The translations under genes and the position numbers were made by a program. A stretch of 64,000 bases of DNA from Marinobacter persicus. Its GTDB lineage: Bacteria; Pseudomonadota; Gammaproteobacteria; Pseudomonadales; Oleiphilaceae. Every line of letters starts with the position of its first letter. Position 1 is the stretch's first letter. Shown one piece after another: positions 17,231 to 25,813 of the stretch. The DNA lies in NCBI RefSeq assembly GCF_900114155.1, contig NZ_FOSC01000003.1:186001-250000 (forward strand). The letters are read 5' to 3'. The notes beneath the pieces were generated by a model that saw only the letters and a list, made by a program, of their open reading frames with translations, was not told the origin of the DNA and searched no databases.

Positions 17231-17719
17231 ATGGCATCCCCGAGCGGACAGAAAAATCAGGCCCAGGATGATCAGGTACTTCAGTACGTGACCTTCCGTC
17301 TGGATGACGAAACCTATGGCATTGATGTCATGCAGATCCAGGAAGTACTGAGGTACACGGAGATCGCACCCGTACCCGGCGCACCGGATTACGTGCTGGG
17401 CATTATTAACCTGCGGGGCAACGTGGTGACGGTGATCGACACCCGCCGCAGGTTCGGGCTGGCAGACGCGGAAATTACCGACGCCACCCGCATTGTGGTG
17501 ATGGAATCGTCCAGCCAGGTCATGGGTATTCTGGTGGACTCGGTGGCCGAGGTGGTTTACCTCAAGGCCAGTGAAATTGAAACTGCCCCGAATGTCGGCA
17601 ACGAAGAAAGCGCCAAGTTCATTCAGGGTGTGTGCAACAAGAACGGCGAGCTGATTATCCTCGTCGAATTCGACAAGATGCTGTCAGACCAGGAGTGGGC
17701 TGAAATCGCATCACTGTAA
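17231..17719 (+). CDS. cheW: Chemotaxis coupling protein CheW
   Basis: CheW links chemoreceptors to CheA. The 162-aa single-domain product has the usual CheW fold signatures: YVTFRLDDETYGIDVMQIQEV near the N terminus, YVLGIINLRGNVVTVIDTR and a C-terminal VEFDKML. A strong AAGGAGAGA site lies just before the ATG. It is 130 bp downstream of parP, in a stretch with two hairpins, and 64 bp before a DUF2802 gene, the same order as in P. aeruginosa. Confidence 0.97.
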   Translation: MASPSGQKNQAQDDQVLQYVTFRLDDETYGIDVMQIQEVLRYTEIAPVPGAPDYVLGIINLRGNVVTVIDTRRRFGLADAEITDATRIVVMESSSQVMGILVDSVAEVVYLKASEIETAPNVGNEESAKFIQGVCNKNGELIILVEFDKMLSDQEWAEIASL

Positions 17720-17783
17720 GGTTCGCCCTGCAGTGCCTGTGATGGACGTCCACCGTGGTCAACAACCAACGGAGACGTCTATT

Positions 17784-18176
17784 ATGAGCTTTGCCATTCC
17801 TTCCTGGCTCCCGTGGGGCCTTACCGCTTTCGCCCTGGGTCTGGTTCTGTTGCAGGGCTTTATTCACGGCCGGCGCATCCGCTCGTTGCAGGCTAACGTG
17901 AAAGAACGTTGCGACACCCTGGGGCGTGAGCTGCACGCCACCACCAGTGGCAGCATGGGGGTGGGGCAGCGTCTGGTGGCCTGTGAGCGCCAGCTGCACG
18001 AGTTGCGTAATGCCATGGATGAGATGCGCCAGAATGATCCCTTGCGCATTTCCTATGATGAGGCGGCAAGGCTGGTTGATCTTGGCGCAGATATCGACGA
18101 TCTTATGGATACCTGTGGAATTTCCCGCCCGGAGGCAGAGCTGGTTTCAGCGCTGAAAAAACGACAGGCGGCCTGA
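17784..18176 (+). CDS. DUF2802 membrane-anchored protein, chemotaxis-linked
   Basis: The 130-aa product has one N-terminal membrane segment (about 8-28), then a helical region that may be a coiled coil (about 30-75) and a small C-terminal domain (DEAARLVDLGADIDDLMDTCGISRPEAELVSALKK-like, starting near residue 90). It resembles DUF2802 proteins encoded just after cheW in pseudomonads. The ATG at 17784 is chosen because GGAG lies 10 bp upstream; a frame from 17733 is open but has no site. The C-terminal part looks like a small helix-turn-helix-type fold. The function is unknown; a link to polar arrays is only suggested by position. Confidence 0.8.
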   Translation: MSFAIPSWLPWGLTAFALGLVLLQGFIHGRRIRSLQANVKERCDTLGRELHATTSGSMGVGQRLVACERQLHELRNAMDEMRQNDPLRISYDEAARLVDLGADIDDLMDTCGISRPEAELVSALKKRQAA

Positions 18177-18212
18177 TTCCCGTTTTCGTCGAGTCGCCAC
18201 GGACGCCGCTGA

Positions 18213-20492
18213 ATGAGAGCAATTTACCCGAGGGCCGAGGCGGCCCTCCTTGCTGTTGCCCGCCATGATTTTGTCGCCGGTGAGGATATTGCCCCTTCCA
18301 TCACCGGCCATTCCATCCCCCGCCAGGAAACCGTTCACCATCTGCTGGGCCTGATGCCGGAAATTGCCCCGGACCAGGTGGTCATGCATGTGGGCGGTGG
18401 CTCCGGCTACCTGGCCGCCGTGCTGGGCCAGCTGGCACACCGTGTGATTTACGTCGACCGTAACCCGGTGCTGGTCGAGGCTGCCCGGCAGCGCTTCTTC
18501 CGTTCTGGCATGCATAACATTGACGTGTTCGAAGCCGATGCCGGCCAGGGGGTGCCACTGGATGAGCCCTGTGACCTGGTGCTTTGCACCACGTTTCTGC
18601 CGTCGCCAAACCCGCTGGTGACCAACCTTCGTGAAGGCGGCAGCCTGGTCTGCCTGGAAGGGCGTGCTGGTCCGGTGCCCAGCGTTGCCATGTATCGCCG
18701 TAAAGGCGGCCTCCTGGAGCGAGTGAAAACCCTGGGCTGGGTGGATTTCAACCGGAACGCCGGCCAGATCCTGATCGATCTGGGGCTGATCAATGAAACC
18801 GATCTGGCAAAGGCCCGTGACGAAGCCGCCGTGAAAAATGAGCGGGTGCTGGATGTGTTGCGCCGCTCTCTGAATATGGAAGAAACAGAGCTTTACCGTT
18901 CGCTGGCACAGCAGCGGGGGCTGGCGTTTTCCGACTCGGAGGATGTTCTTAACCATCTGGACGCCGAGCTGTTCAGGCGTTTCTCCCGCACCTTCCTGGA
19001 CTTGTCCCGGATGATCCCCGTGCGCGAGGAAGACAGCACGCTCACGGTGGTGACCGACGACCCGGACGCGCGCACTGATCAACTGGAGCGATTGACCCCC
19101 AGGCACCGGATTGTCTGTGTACTGGTGACCCCGACGGATTTCCGGCGCATCTGGTCGGCGCTGGACCTGACCGTAAAAGGCAGCCGGTTTGTGGCCGAAC
19201 AGGCGGCCAAACCGGGCGCCGAGGCGGCGCCGGACAGCCCGGGTAAGGATCTGTTTGGCCAGGATATCAACAAACACATCAGCCCTTATCTGGTCTCGGT
19301 GTACGAAGCCATTCTGCTGGATGCGGTGGGCGAGAGAGCCAGCGATATTCACATCGAGCAATACGAAGACCGGGTACGCATTCGCCTGCGAGTAGACGGC
19401 GACCTGCACGATCTGCCCCAGTATCAGCTCTCGGCCCGGGAAATCCGCGGGGTGATCAACGTCATCAAGCTGCGGGCGGAGCTGAATATTGCCGAACACC
19501 GCCTGCCACAGGGAGGCCGTTCCCGCCTGCAACTGGGCGACACCACCTACGATCTGCGTATCCAGACCCAGCCATCACTGCATGGCGAGAACGCCATTAT
19601 CCGTTTACTGCCCCAGACCGGGCGTGCCATGACCATCGATGAGCTCGGGATGTCGCCGGCGGTTGGCGCCCGTTACCAGCGCCTGCTGGATAACCCGGCC
19701 GGGCTGGTGCTGGTGGTGGGGCCGACCGGCTCCGGCAAATCCACCACGCTCTATGCAGGCCTTCAGACCCTCGCGGATGATGGCCGGCGCAAGGTGATTA
19801 CGGTGGAAGACCCCATCGAATATTCCATCGACAACATCCAACAGACCCGGGTGCGTGCGGAAATCGGTTTCAGCTTTGCCGATGCCATGCGGGCGTTCGT
19901 GCGGGAAGACCCGGACGTGATCCTGGTGGGTGAGATTCGCGATCAGGAAACCGCCCTGGAGGCGATCCGGGCGTCCCAGACCGGTCACGTGGTGCTCTCA
20001 ACCCTGCACTGCAATGACGCGGTGGACTCCCTGCAGCGCCTGTACGACCTGGGCATCCACCCCAACTCCATTGCCGGCGAGTTGCTGGCGGTCATTGCCC
20101 AGCGCCTTGCCAAGCGCATTTGTCCCCATTGCCGGAAGCCGGCCACGCCGGACCCGGGGATTCTGGCCGAAGTATTTCCGGACGGACCACCGGCCGGCTT
20201 CCGGTGTTTTGAGGGCGAAGGCTGTGAGAAGTGTAATGGTCGGGGCACCCATGGCCGGGTGGCGATTGTCGAGTACATGGAGGTGGATGCCGACATCCGC
20301 AATGCCATCTCCAGCCAGCCGCCCGTTGGTGAACTGCGTTGGCGTGCGCTGGACGGGGGGCTGGTGACCATGCGCGACAGTGCCTTGGACCATGTGATCG
20401 AAGGCCTTATCCCGCTGTCTGAACTGCCCCGCATTCTGCCCCGGGAACGCATGGCGCCGGAGATTCGTGGCGGCCGCAGGAGCAACCGATGA
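18213..20492 (+). CDS. PCMT-like methyltransferase domain fused to a GspE/PilB-type secretion ATPase
   Basis: The 759-aa product has three parts. Residues about 1-175 resemble protein-L-isoaspartate methyltransferase: ALLAVARHDFV, GHSIPRQETV, and SAM motif I VMHVGGGSGYLAAVL at 57-71. Residues about 182-325 resemble the GspE/PilB N-terminal (MshEN-type) domain, starting GQILIDLGLINETDL. Residues about 350-745 form the hexameric ATPase, with Walker A GPTGSGKS at 503-510, Asp box VEDPIEY, Walker B DVILVGEIRD, a His-box region and a zinc site C637xxC640...C671xxC674. The PCMT motif TISQP is altered to SIPRQ, so methyl transfer may be lost. No other type II secretion or type IV pilus genes are nearby. 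It is coupled to the next gene by an ATGA overlap. Confidence 0.85.
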   Translation: MRAIYPRAEAALLAVARHDFVAGEDIAPSITGHSIPRQETVHHLLGLMPEIAPDQVVMHVGGGSGYLAAVLGQLAHRVIYVDRNPVLVEAARQRFFRSGMHNIDVFEADAGQGVPLDEPCDLVLCTTFLPSPNPLVTNLREGGSLVCLEGRAGPVPSVAMYRRKGGLLERVKTLGWVDFNRNAGQILIDLGLINETDLAKARDEAAVKNERVLDVLRRSLNMEETELYRSLAQQRGLAFSDSEDVLNHLDAELFRRFSRTFLDLSRMIPVREEDSTLTVVTDDPDARTDQLERLTPRHRIVCVLVTPTDFRRIWSALDLTVKGSRFVAEQAAKPGAEAAPDSPGKDLFGQDINKHISPYLVSVYEAILLDAVGERASDIHIEQYEDRVRIRLRVDGDLHDLPQYQLSAREIRGVINVIKLRAELNIAEHRLPQGGRSRLQLGDTTYDLRIQTQPSLHGENAIIRLLPQTGRAMTIDELGMSPAVGARYQRLLDNPAGLVLVVGPTGSGKSTTLYAGLQTLADDGRRKVITVEDPIEYSIDNIQQTRVRAEIGFSFADAMRAFVREDPDVILVGEIRDQETALEAIRASQTGHVVLSTLHCNDAVDSLQRLYDLGIHPNSIAGELLAVIAQRLAKRICPHCRKPATPDPGILAEVFPDGPPAGFRCFEGEGCEKCNGRGTHGRVAIVEYMEVDADIRNAISSQPPVGELRWRALDGGLVTMRDSALDHVIEGLIPLSELPRILPRERMAPEIRGGRRSNR

Positions 20493-21586
20493 AAAAGCAG
20501 GACAACAACGGCATTCAGCGCCAACCCGCTGAAGTCATGTACCGGGACGAACTCGACCGCCTGCTGGCCGCGGATACCGGCCCGGTACCGCCGGGCTGGC
20601 AGCTGTCGCCCCGGTCGGTGGAACTGTTTTTGTGTGGTGACCCGCAACTGGGAATTGAACGCAAATTTGTCGCCGACCGGGCGCTGGTCACCCGCATTAT
20701 TATTTCCCTGTGCACCAATCGCGGCAGCCTGCTGGTGGGCGAGCCGGGCACCGCAAAATCCTGGCTGTCTGAACTGCTGGCGGCGGCGGTATCCGGCAAT
20801 TCCACGCTGACGTTGCAGGGCGGGGCCATCAGTGAGGTTGGTCAGTTGCTGTACGGCTGGAACCAGGCGTTGCTGCAGAGCGAGGGGCCAAGCCGCCGGG
20901 CGTTGATCCCGTCGCCGTTGTTACGGGGCATGATGGAAGGCCGGTTGGTTCGGTTCGAGGAGATTGCCCGTTGCCCGCAGGCGCTGCAGGACGCCATGTT
21001 GTCGGTGCTGTCTGACCGGGTGGTGGTTATTCCGGAACTGGCCGGGGATGATGGCGTGGTTCTGGCCCGGGAGGGCTTCAATCTGGTGGCCACCTCCAAC
21101 AGCGTGGATGAAGGCGTACATGCCATGAGCGCGGCACTCAAGCGGCGCATGGATTTTGAGGAGATCCGGCCGATTCATGATCTTGCCGATGAAATGGAGG
21201 TGGTGAAGCAGGAGGTAATCAAGGCCAACCGGCAGGCCGGCGTTGAGGTTACGCCGGAGGATGCGGTGATCGAAGTGCTGGTTACTATGTTCCACGAGTT
21301 GCGTAACGGCCAGACCCTGGATGGGCGCAGTACCGACCGCCTCGCCGGTGCGGCGCTGTCAACGGCGGAGGCGGTGTCGGTGGGTCATGCAGCCAGCCTG
21401 AATGCCTGGTATTACGGGGATGGTGCCATGACCGTCGAGCACCTGATGCATCATGTCATCGGCTCGGCCCTGAAAGACCAGCCGGAAGATCGCCGGCGGC
21501 TGAGGCATTACTTCGAGACGGCGGTGGCGCCGCGCAAAGGCGAACACTGGCAACTGGCCTGGGACATGCGCTCACTGATCCGGTGA
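20489..21586 (+). CDS. MoxR-like AAA+ ATPase
   Basis: The 365-aa product is a AAA+ ATPase of the MoxR/chelatase type. It shows Walker A GEPGTAKS (84-91), a Walker B-like VRFEEIAR (154-161, glutamate where LLDE is usual), sensor 1 in LVATSNSVDEG (about 199-209) and an arginine-finger region AALKRRMDF. The C-terminal lid region (about 230-365) is helical. MoxR proteins usually act with a von Willebrand (VWA) partner encoded next to them; none is present here. Its ATG lies inside the stop of the preceding PCMT-GspE fusion (ATGA), so the two are probably made together. The gene converges on the fliK pair, overlapping it by 15 bp. The function is unknown. Confidence 0.85.
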   Translation: MKKQDNNGIQRQPAEVMYRDELDRLLAADTGPVPPGWQLSPRSVELFLCGDPQLGIERKFVADRALVTRIIISLCTNRGSLLVGEPGTAKSWLSELLAAAVSGNSTLTLQGGAISEVGQLLYGWNQALLQSEGPSRRALIPSPLLRGMMEGRLVRFEEIARCPQALQDAMLSVLSDRVVVIPELAGDDGVVLAREGFNLVATSNSVDEGVHAMSAALKRRMDFEEIRPIHDLADEMEVVKQEVIKANRQAGVEVTPEDAVIEVLVTMFHELRNGQTLDGRSTDRLAGAALSTAEAVSVGHAASLNAWYYGDGAMTVEHLMHHVIGSALKDQPEDRRRLRHYFETAVAPRKGEHWQLAWDMRSLIR

Positions 21587-21889
21587 GCCGGCAGTCCTGT
21601 CGGGGCGGGCATCATCGGGTGTCCTGCCCCGGATGTGAAAGGCAAAAGCCAGTATTTCAGCAATAACCCGGTAAAGCTCCTCCGGGATTTCCTCGTTCAG
21701 TGACAATCGGGCCAGGATGCCCGCCAGTTCGGGATTCTCATACAGGGGTACTTCGTGTTCCCGGGCAATTCGAATGATTTCCTCAGCCAGCTCCCAGGTA
21801 CCGGTGGCTGAAATGACGGGTGCCCGTTCACCGTCGTATTTCAGGGCGACGGCGGCCGGAACGTTCTGGTCGGTTTGTTGATCACTCAT
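21572..21889 (-). CDS. Free-standing FlhB C-terminal (EscU/YscU-type) domain protein
   Basis: The 105-aa product aligns with the C-terminal cytoplasmic domain of FlhB encoded at 129-1265: AAVALKYD matches YAVALKYD, EIIRIAREHEVPL matches KIMEIAREHKVEL, and EEIPEELYRVIAEILAFAF matches EEIPDGLYMAIAQVLAYVF. The self-cleavage motif NPTH is replaced by NVPA, and the membrane domain is absent. The copy therefore begins about where cleaved FlhB would. The ATG at 21889 overlaps the fliK stop (ATGA), so the two are coupled. FliK acts on the FlhB C-domain in hook-length control, which makes a role in the same switch likely but unproven. Its 3' end overlaps the MoxR gene by 15 bp. Confidence 0.9.
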   Translation of the reverse strand: MSDQQTDQNVPAAVALKYDGERAPVISATGTWELAEEIIRIAREHEVPLYENPELAGILARLSLNEEIPEELYRVIAEILAFAFHIRGRTPDDARPDRTAGSPDQ

Positions 21890-23268
21890 GCCTTGGTATC
21901 CACCAGACGGTGTTCCAGTCTTGTTTGCGTGTGCAGGGGACTGCCGCGCCGGCAATCCAGGCTGTCCACTTCCAGGCCCAGGTCGCTCAGGCTCTGTCGC
22001 AACAACGGGAGCTCCTCGTTGACCTGGCGCAGCGTGCTTTGTTTTTCCGCCCATACCTGGGCACTGACGGCAGGGTACCGGAAGCTGACGTCGAAATGCA
22101 GCGGGCCGGCATGGTCCAGGTCCATGGACAGCGTCAGGCGCCATTCACTGATACTGGCGCGGCCGGGTTTATCGGCTTGTTCCCGTGACGACTGCTCATA
22201 TTGTTCCACTCGCAGCTGGGCAATTTTCGGTTCCTGTTGGGGATTCAGCCAGGGCAGATCAATCAATTGGGTGCTGACCGGGGTGCCGGGTTCGGCGCCG
22301 GCCCGTGCGGTCAGGGTCTGGCTGTGCAACTGGTTGACGGTAATGCGATTGAGCATGCCCGCCAGAAGGCGCAGCATTTGTCCGGCATTGGCCGGCTCAC
22401 TGGACGGGGGCTGGGCCGCCGGTGTGGCGGTCTGTGGGAACTGCAGCGGCGCCATCTGGAACTCCGGGCTGGCGGTGGGTGTCAGCCGGTTGAAGTGCGC
22501 GCCATCCTGGTTCTGGCTGGCCAGCAGGGCGGTCACCATGCGGGTCAGGGCCAGTTTCAGGTCGGCCGGGGCGGCGTTTTTCTGCCCGGTTTGCAGCAGT
22601 CTGGATTCGGCAAACAGGCCGCTTTCGGCTAGCCACTGTTTAACCTGCCCGGCTGCGCCATCGGCTTTGCCGGCACCGGGGGTGAGGGTGTCGGCGTGAG
22701 GCAGGCGGCTGAGAATGTTCTCCAGGGCCTGCTGGGCGCCGGCCGGCAATGGCTGTATGTTCGCACTGTTAACAGGGAGCTGGCCGGGCCGGGTTGTCGG
22801 CTTTATGCCGCCTTGCATGGCTTCCACCAGCTGTGCCAGCCCCGATTGCAGGTTCTGCTGCCAGGGAAGGCGCTGGGCCAGGGCGCGGGCAACCGTGCTC
22901 TCCTGACTGGCGGCGAGCTTGCCCATTAACTGTAATTCGTTGTTGGCGCGCATCACCTTGATCAGGTCACCCGCTGTGACCTCCGGTGGCCGGTTGCCGA
23001 CATTGACCGCCAGGGTACGTCCTTTTATCTCCAGCAACAGTTCGTGGCTGCCGCCTTTTTGTTGCAGCACTTCGGCCACCCGGGCCAGGGCGGTTTCCCG
23101 GTTGGCCATTTGCAGTTGCGCCAGCTGCTGGCGGGCCGTCAGCGACGGGTCGATCCGGCCGCCGCTGTCGGCAGCCGCCTGCAACCGGGCACGGGCCATG
23201 CCCTCGGCCTGCCGGGCGGTCAGTTCCGGGCTCGGGTTACTGCTGCTGGTTCCGGTGGGAAGCTTCAT
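21886..23268 (-). CDS. fliK: Flagellar hook-length control protein FliK
   Basis: FliK is secreted during hook growth and triggers the export switch through FlhB. The 460-aa product has a long variable, glutamine/alanine-rich N-terminal part. Its C-terminal hook-length domain (about 360-445) includes LTLSMDLDHAGPLHFDVSFR and the following LRQSLSDLGLEVDSLDCR. Length fits the family. It is transcribed divergently from ccmA and is coupled to the FlhB-C-domain gene. It is outside the main flagellar block, so a second fliK may exist upstream of this window, as some pseudomonads carry more than one FliK-like gene. Confidence 0.88.
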   Translation of the reverse strand: MKLPTGTSSSNPSPELTARQAEGMARARLQAAADSGGRIDPSLTARQQLAQLQMANRETALARVAEVLQQKGGSHELLLEIKGRTLAVNVGNRPPEVTAGDLIKVMRANNELQLMGKLAASQESTVARALAQRLPWQQNLQSGLAQLVEAMQGGIKPTTRPGQLPVNSANIQPLPAGAQQALENILSRLPHADTLTPGAGKADGAAGQVKQWLAESGLFAESRLLQTGQKNAAPADLKLALTRMVTALLASQNQDGAHFNRLTPTASPEFQMAPLQFPQTATPAAQPPSSEPANAGQMLRLLAGMLNRITVNQLHSQTLTARAGAEPGTPVSTQLIDLPWLNPQQEPKIAQLRVEQYEQSSREQADKPGRASISEWRLTLSMDLDHAGPLHFDVSFRYPAVSAQVWAEKQSTLRQVNEELPLLRQSLSDLGLEVDSLDCRRGSPLHTQTRLEHRLVDTKA

Positions 23269-23314
23269 GTCGCTGATTTGATTTGAGGCACGAGTATTCC
23301 TGCAGTGCTTTCGT

Positions 23315-23320
23315 TATAAT
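23315..23320 (+). promoter_or_regulatory. Candidate -10 box for the ccm operon
   Basis: A perfect TATAAT at 23315-23320 lies 78 bp before the ccmA ATG, in the 129-bp gap between divergent fliK and ccmA. No good -35 hexamer is found at 16-18 bp. It is therefore a partial promoter prediction only. Confidence 0.4.
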
Positions 23321-23397
23321 GGCCGCGCTGGCAGCGAATGCCGTAATCCATGCACCTGATGCCTGCTGTGCATCCCTCGCTCTGAAGCGGAGCCCAG

Positions 23398-24036
23398 ATG
23401 TCCGAGCCGTTACTACAGGCCGTTAATCTAGAGTGCGAACGTGACACCCGTCTGCTGTTCCACAATCTGTCTTTCTCCATACTGCCCGGTACGGTGACCC
23501 GTGTCGAGGGCCCCAATGGTACCGGCAAAACCACTCTGCTGCGCATTCTGGCCGGCCTGAATGATGCCTTTTCCGGCGACTTGCTCTGGTGTGGCGAGCC
23601 CCGTTCCCACCTTCGGGAGTCGTTTCTGCGAAACACTCTGTACCTGGGCCATCGGCCCGGCATCAAGCCGCTTCTGACGCCACTGGAGAATTTGCGGGCG
23701 TTGATGGCCGGGCGGCGCCGGGTGACCGATGACACTTTGTCGCAGGCCCTGGCCGGTACTGGCCTTGCCGGCTTTGAGCATGTACCTTGCCGCAATCTGT
23801 CTGCGGGCCAGCAGCGGCGTGTTGCCCTGGCGCGGCTGCTGATTGCCGACGAGCCGCTGTGGCTGCTGGACGAAGTCTTTACCGCTATCGATGCCGGTGG
23901 CGTGAAGGCCATCGAGGCGCTGTTGCAGCAGCGGGCACAGGAAGGCGGTGCGGTACTGGTGACTACCCACCATGACCTGCAGCTGCCGGGTATGCAGCGC
24001 ATTATCCTGGGTGGAGGTGAGCGCGATGACAACTGA
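23398..24036 (+). CDS. ccmA: Cytochrome c maturation ABC ATPase CcmA
   Basis: CcmA is the ATPase of the CcmABCD complex that releases holo-CcmE for heme delivery. The 212-aa product has Walker A GPNGTGKT near residue 39-46, the ABC signature NLSAGQQRR near 136-144, and a Walker B region PLWLLDEVFTAID. It is the first gene of the nine-gene operon ccmABCDEFGHI running to 30646. It overlaps ccmB by 11 bp. Confidence 0.97.
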   Translation: MSEPLLQAVNLECERDTRLLFHNLSFSILPGTVTRVEGPNGTGKTTLLRILAGLNDAFSGDLLWCGEPRSHLRESFLRNTLYLGHRPGIKPLLTPLENLRALMAGRRRVTDDTLSQALAGTGLAGFEHVPCRNLSAGQQRRVALARLLIADEPLWLLDEVFTAIDAGGVKAIEALLQQRAQEGGAVLVTTHHDLQLPGMQRIILGGGERDDN

Positions 24037-24751
24037 TGTCCGGCCGGGATTGAAACCGGTCGAGAGTGGTGTCGGGCTGTTCCCGGCGATGGCAGCCGTC
24101 TTCATGCGCGATGTGCGGGTGGCGTTCCGGCAGCGTCAGGATCTGCTGAATCCACTGCTGTTTTTCATCATGGTGGTAACTCTGTTCCCCCTGGGGGTTA
24201 GCCCGGAAGTGGAATTCCTGCGCCAGTCGGGCGCCGGTATCCTGTGGGTGGCGGCTTTGTTGTCGGTGCTGTTGTCACTGGATCACCTGTTCCGGCACGA
24301 TTTTGATGACGGCACCCTTGAGCAGCTGGTGTTGCAGCCCCAGCCATTGTTTGCCCTGGTTCTGGCCAAAACCGTGGCGCACTGGATTCTGACCGGGCTG
24401 CCGCTGGTTGTGCTGACACCGATTCTTGGCATTATGGTGCACCTGGACGGGAACTCTATTGCCATTTTGTGTCTAACGCTGCTGATCGGAACCCCGGTAC
24501 TGAGCCTGATTGGCTCGATCGGCGCGGCACTGACACTGGGCTTGCGCTCGGCCGGTGTACTCTTGTCACTGCTGATCATTCCGCTGTACATTCCGGTGCT
24601 GATTTTTGGCACGGGGACGGTGGCGGCGGCCTCGGAAGGGTCTCCGGTAGCCGGCTATCTGGCGCTGATGGGGGCGTTCCTGGTGCTGGCATTAACGCTG
24701 GCACCTTTCGCATCAGCGGCGGCTTTGCGAATCAGCCTGTCCAATAGCTGA
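24026..24751 (+). CDS. ccmB: Cytochrome c maturation membrane protein CcmB
   Basis: CcmB is the membrane subunit of the CcmAB complex. The 241-aa product has six hydrophobic segments and the usual family start region FMRDVRVAFRQRQDLLNPLLFF. The ATG at 24026 is preferred over an upstream in-frame start at 23972 because GGAGG lies 8-10 bp upstream and the resulting length matches the family (about 220 aa). It overlaps the end of ccmA by 11 bp. Confidence 0.95.
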   Translation: MTTDVRPGLKPVESGVGLFPAMAAVFMRDVRVAFRQRQDLLNPLLFFIMVVTLFPLGVSPEVEFLRQSGAGILWVAALLSVLLSLDHLFRHDFDDGTLEQLVLQPQPLFALVLAKTVAHWILTGLPLVVLTPILGIMVHLDGNSIAILCLTLLIGTPVLSLIGSIGAALTLGLRSAGVLLSLLIIPLYIPVLIFGTGTVAAASEGSPVAGYLALMGAFLVLALTLAPFASAAALRISLSNS

Positions 24752-24813
24752 CCTGACCGGTTCTGTGAGCCTGGCAATAACGAACAGTAAAACAGTGAGA
24801 CGGTGACCAACTG

Positions 24814-25557
24814 ATGTGGCAATTTTTTCATAAGCTGGGTTCTCCCAAATGGTTCTACGGGATCGCAACCCGCTTCATGCCCTGGCTGCTGGCCTCGGGC
24901 CTGCTGCTGCTGGCCGGAGGCCTTGCGTGGGGGCTGGCCTTTGCCCCGGCCGATTACCTTCAGGGCAACAGCTACCGGATTATCTTCATCCATGTGCCCA
25001 CGGCGTTTCTCGCCCAGTCCATGTACATCATGATGGCGGTGGCCGCGGTGGTTACCCTGGTCTGGCGCATGAAACTGGCTGATGTGTTCGTCAAGGCTGT
25101 GGCACCCGTGGGCCTGGTGTTTACCTTTTTGTCTTTGTTCACCGGCGCCGTATGGGGGAAGCCGACCTGGGGCACCTGGTGGGTATGGGATGCTCGCCTC
25201 ACGTCCATGCTGATCCTGCTGTTTCTCTACGGGGGGGTGATCGCCCTGGACCGCGCCATTAATGATGAGAAGTCGGCCGCCCGCGCGGTTGCTGTTCTGG
25301 TACTGGTAGGCGTGGTGAACATACCGATCATCAAATATTCCGTGAACTGGTGGAATACCCTGCATCAGCCCGCCACATTCAAGCTGACTGAAAAGCCCTC
25401 GATGCCGGTGGAAATGTGGGTGCCCCTGTTGTTGTCCGTGTTGGGGCTGTACCTGCTGTTCGGCTGGCTGGCGTGTCTGCGTATGAAGACGGAGATTCTG
25501 GTGCGGGAGCAGAAAACCCGCTGGGTAAAAGATCTGGTCATGGCGGGGAGGGGCTGA
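24814..25557 (+). CDS. ccmC: Heme-handling protein CcmC
   Basis: CcmC presents heme to CcmE on the periplasmic side of the inner membrane. The 247-aa product has six membrane segments and the tryptophan-rich heme motif [13 protein letters not shown] (WWD domain) near residues 124-136, with conserved histidines on either side (FIHVPTAF and LHQPA). It follows ccmB by 62 bp and precedes ccmD by 3 bp. Confidence 0.97.
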   Translation: MWQFFHKLGSPKWFYGIATRFMPWLLASGLLLLAGGLAWGLAFAPADYLQGNSYRIIFIHVPTAFLAQSMYIMMAVAAVVTLVWRMKLADVFVKAVAPVGLVFTFLSLFTGAVWGKPTWGTWWVWDARLTSMLILLFLYGGVIALDRAINDEKSAARAVAVLVLVGVVNIPIIKYSVNWWNTLHQPATFKLTEKPSMPVEMWVPLLLSVLGLYLLFGWLACLRMKTEILVREQKTRWVKDLVMAGRG

Positions 25558-25560
25558 TCC

Positions 25561-25800
25561 ATGGCATTCGACTCGTTTTCAGCATTTATCGCGATGGAAG
25601 GCCATGGCCCTTATGTCTGGTCCTGCTACGCGGTGTTTTTCATTCTGGTTGCCGGCATGATGATCTGGTCGGCCAGGCGCAACCGGGCAGTAATTGAAGG
25701 GTGTAAGCGTCGTTTTGACCAACAGCAGGGAACTTCCGGCAGGGATGCCAGACCAAAGGCGTCGGCGACCTTCACCCGAGTAGAAGTTTCCCAGGACTGA
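25561..25800 (+). CDS. ccmD: Cytochrome c maturation small membrane protein CcmD
   Basis: CcmD is a small one-helix protein that stabilises CcmC-CcmE and supports release of holo-CcmE. The 79-aa product has the family N terminus ([15 protein letters not shown]), a single membrane helix (about 20-37) and a basic cytoplasmic tail ([15 protein letters not shown]). It lies between ccmC and ccmE, with 3 and 13 bp gaps. The tail after residue 50 is longer than in many homologues. Confidence 0.92.
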   Translation: MAFDSFSAFIAMEGHGPYVWSCYAVFFILVAGMMIWSARRNRAVIEGCKRRFDQQQGTSGRDARPKASATFTRVEVSQD

Positions 25801-25813
25801 CAGGCGGTACCTC

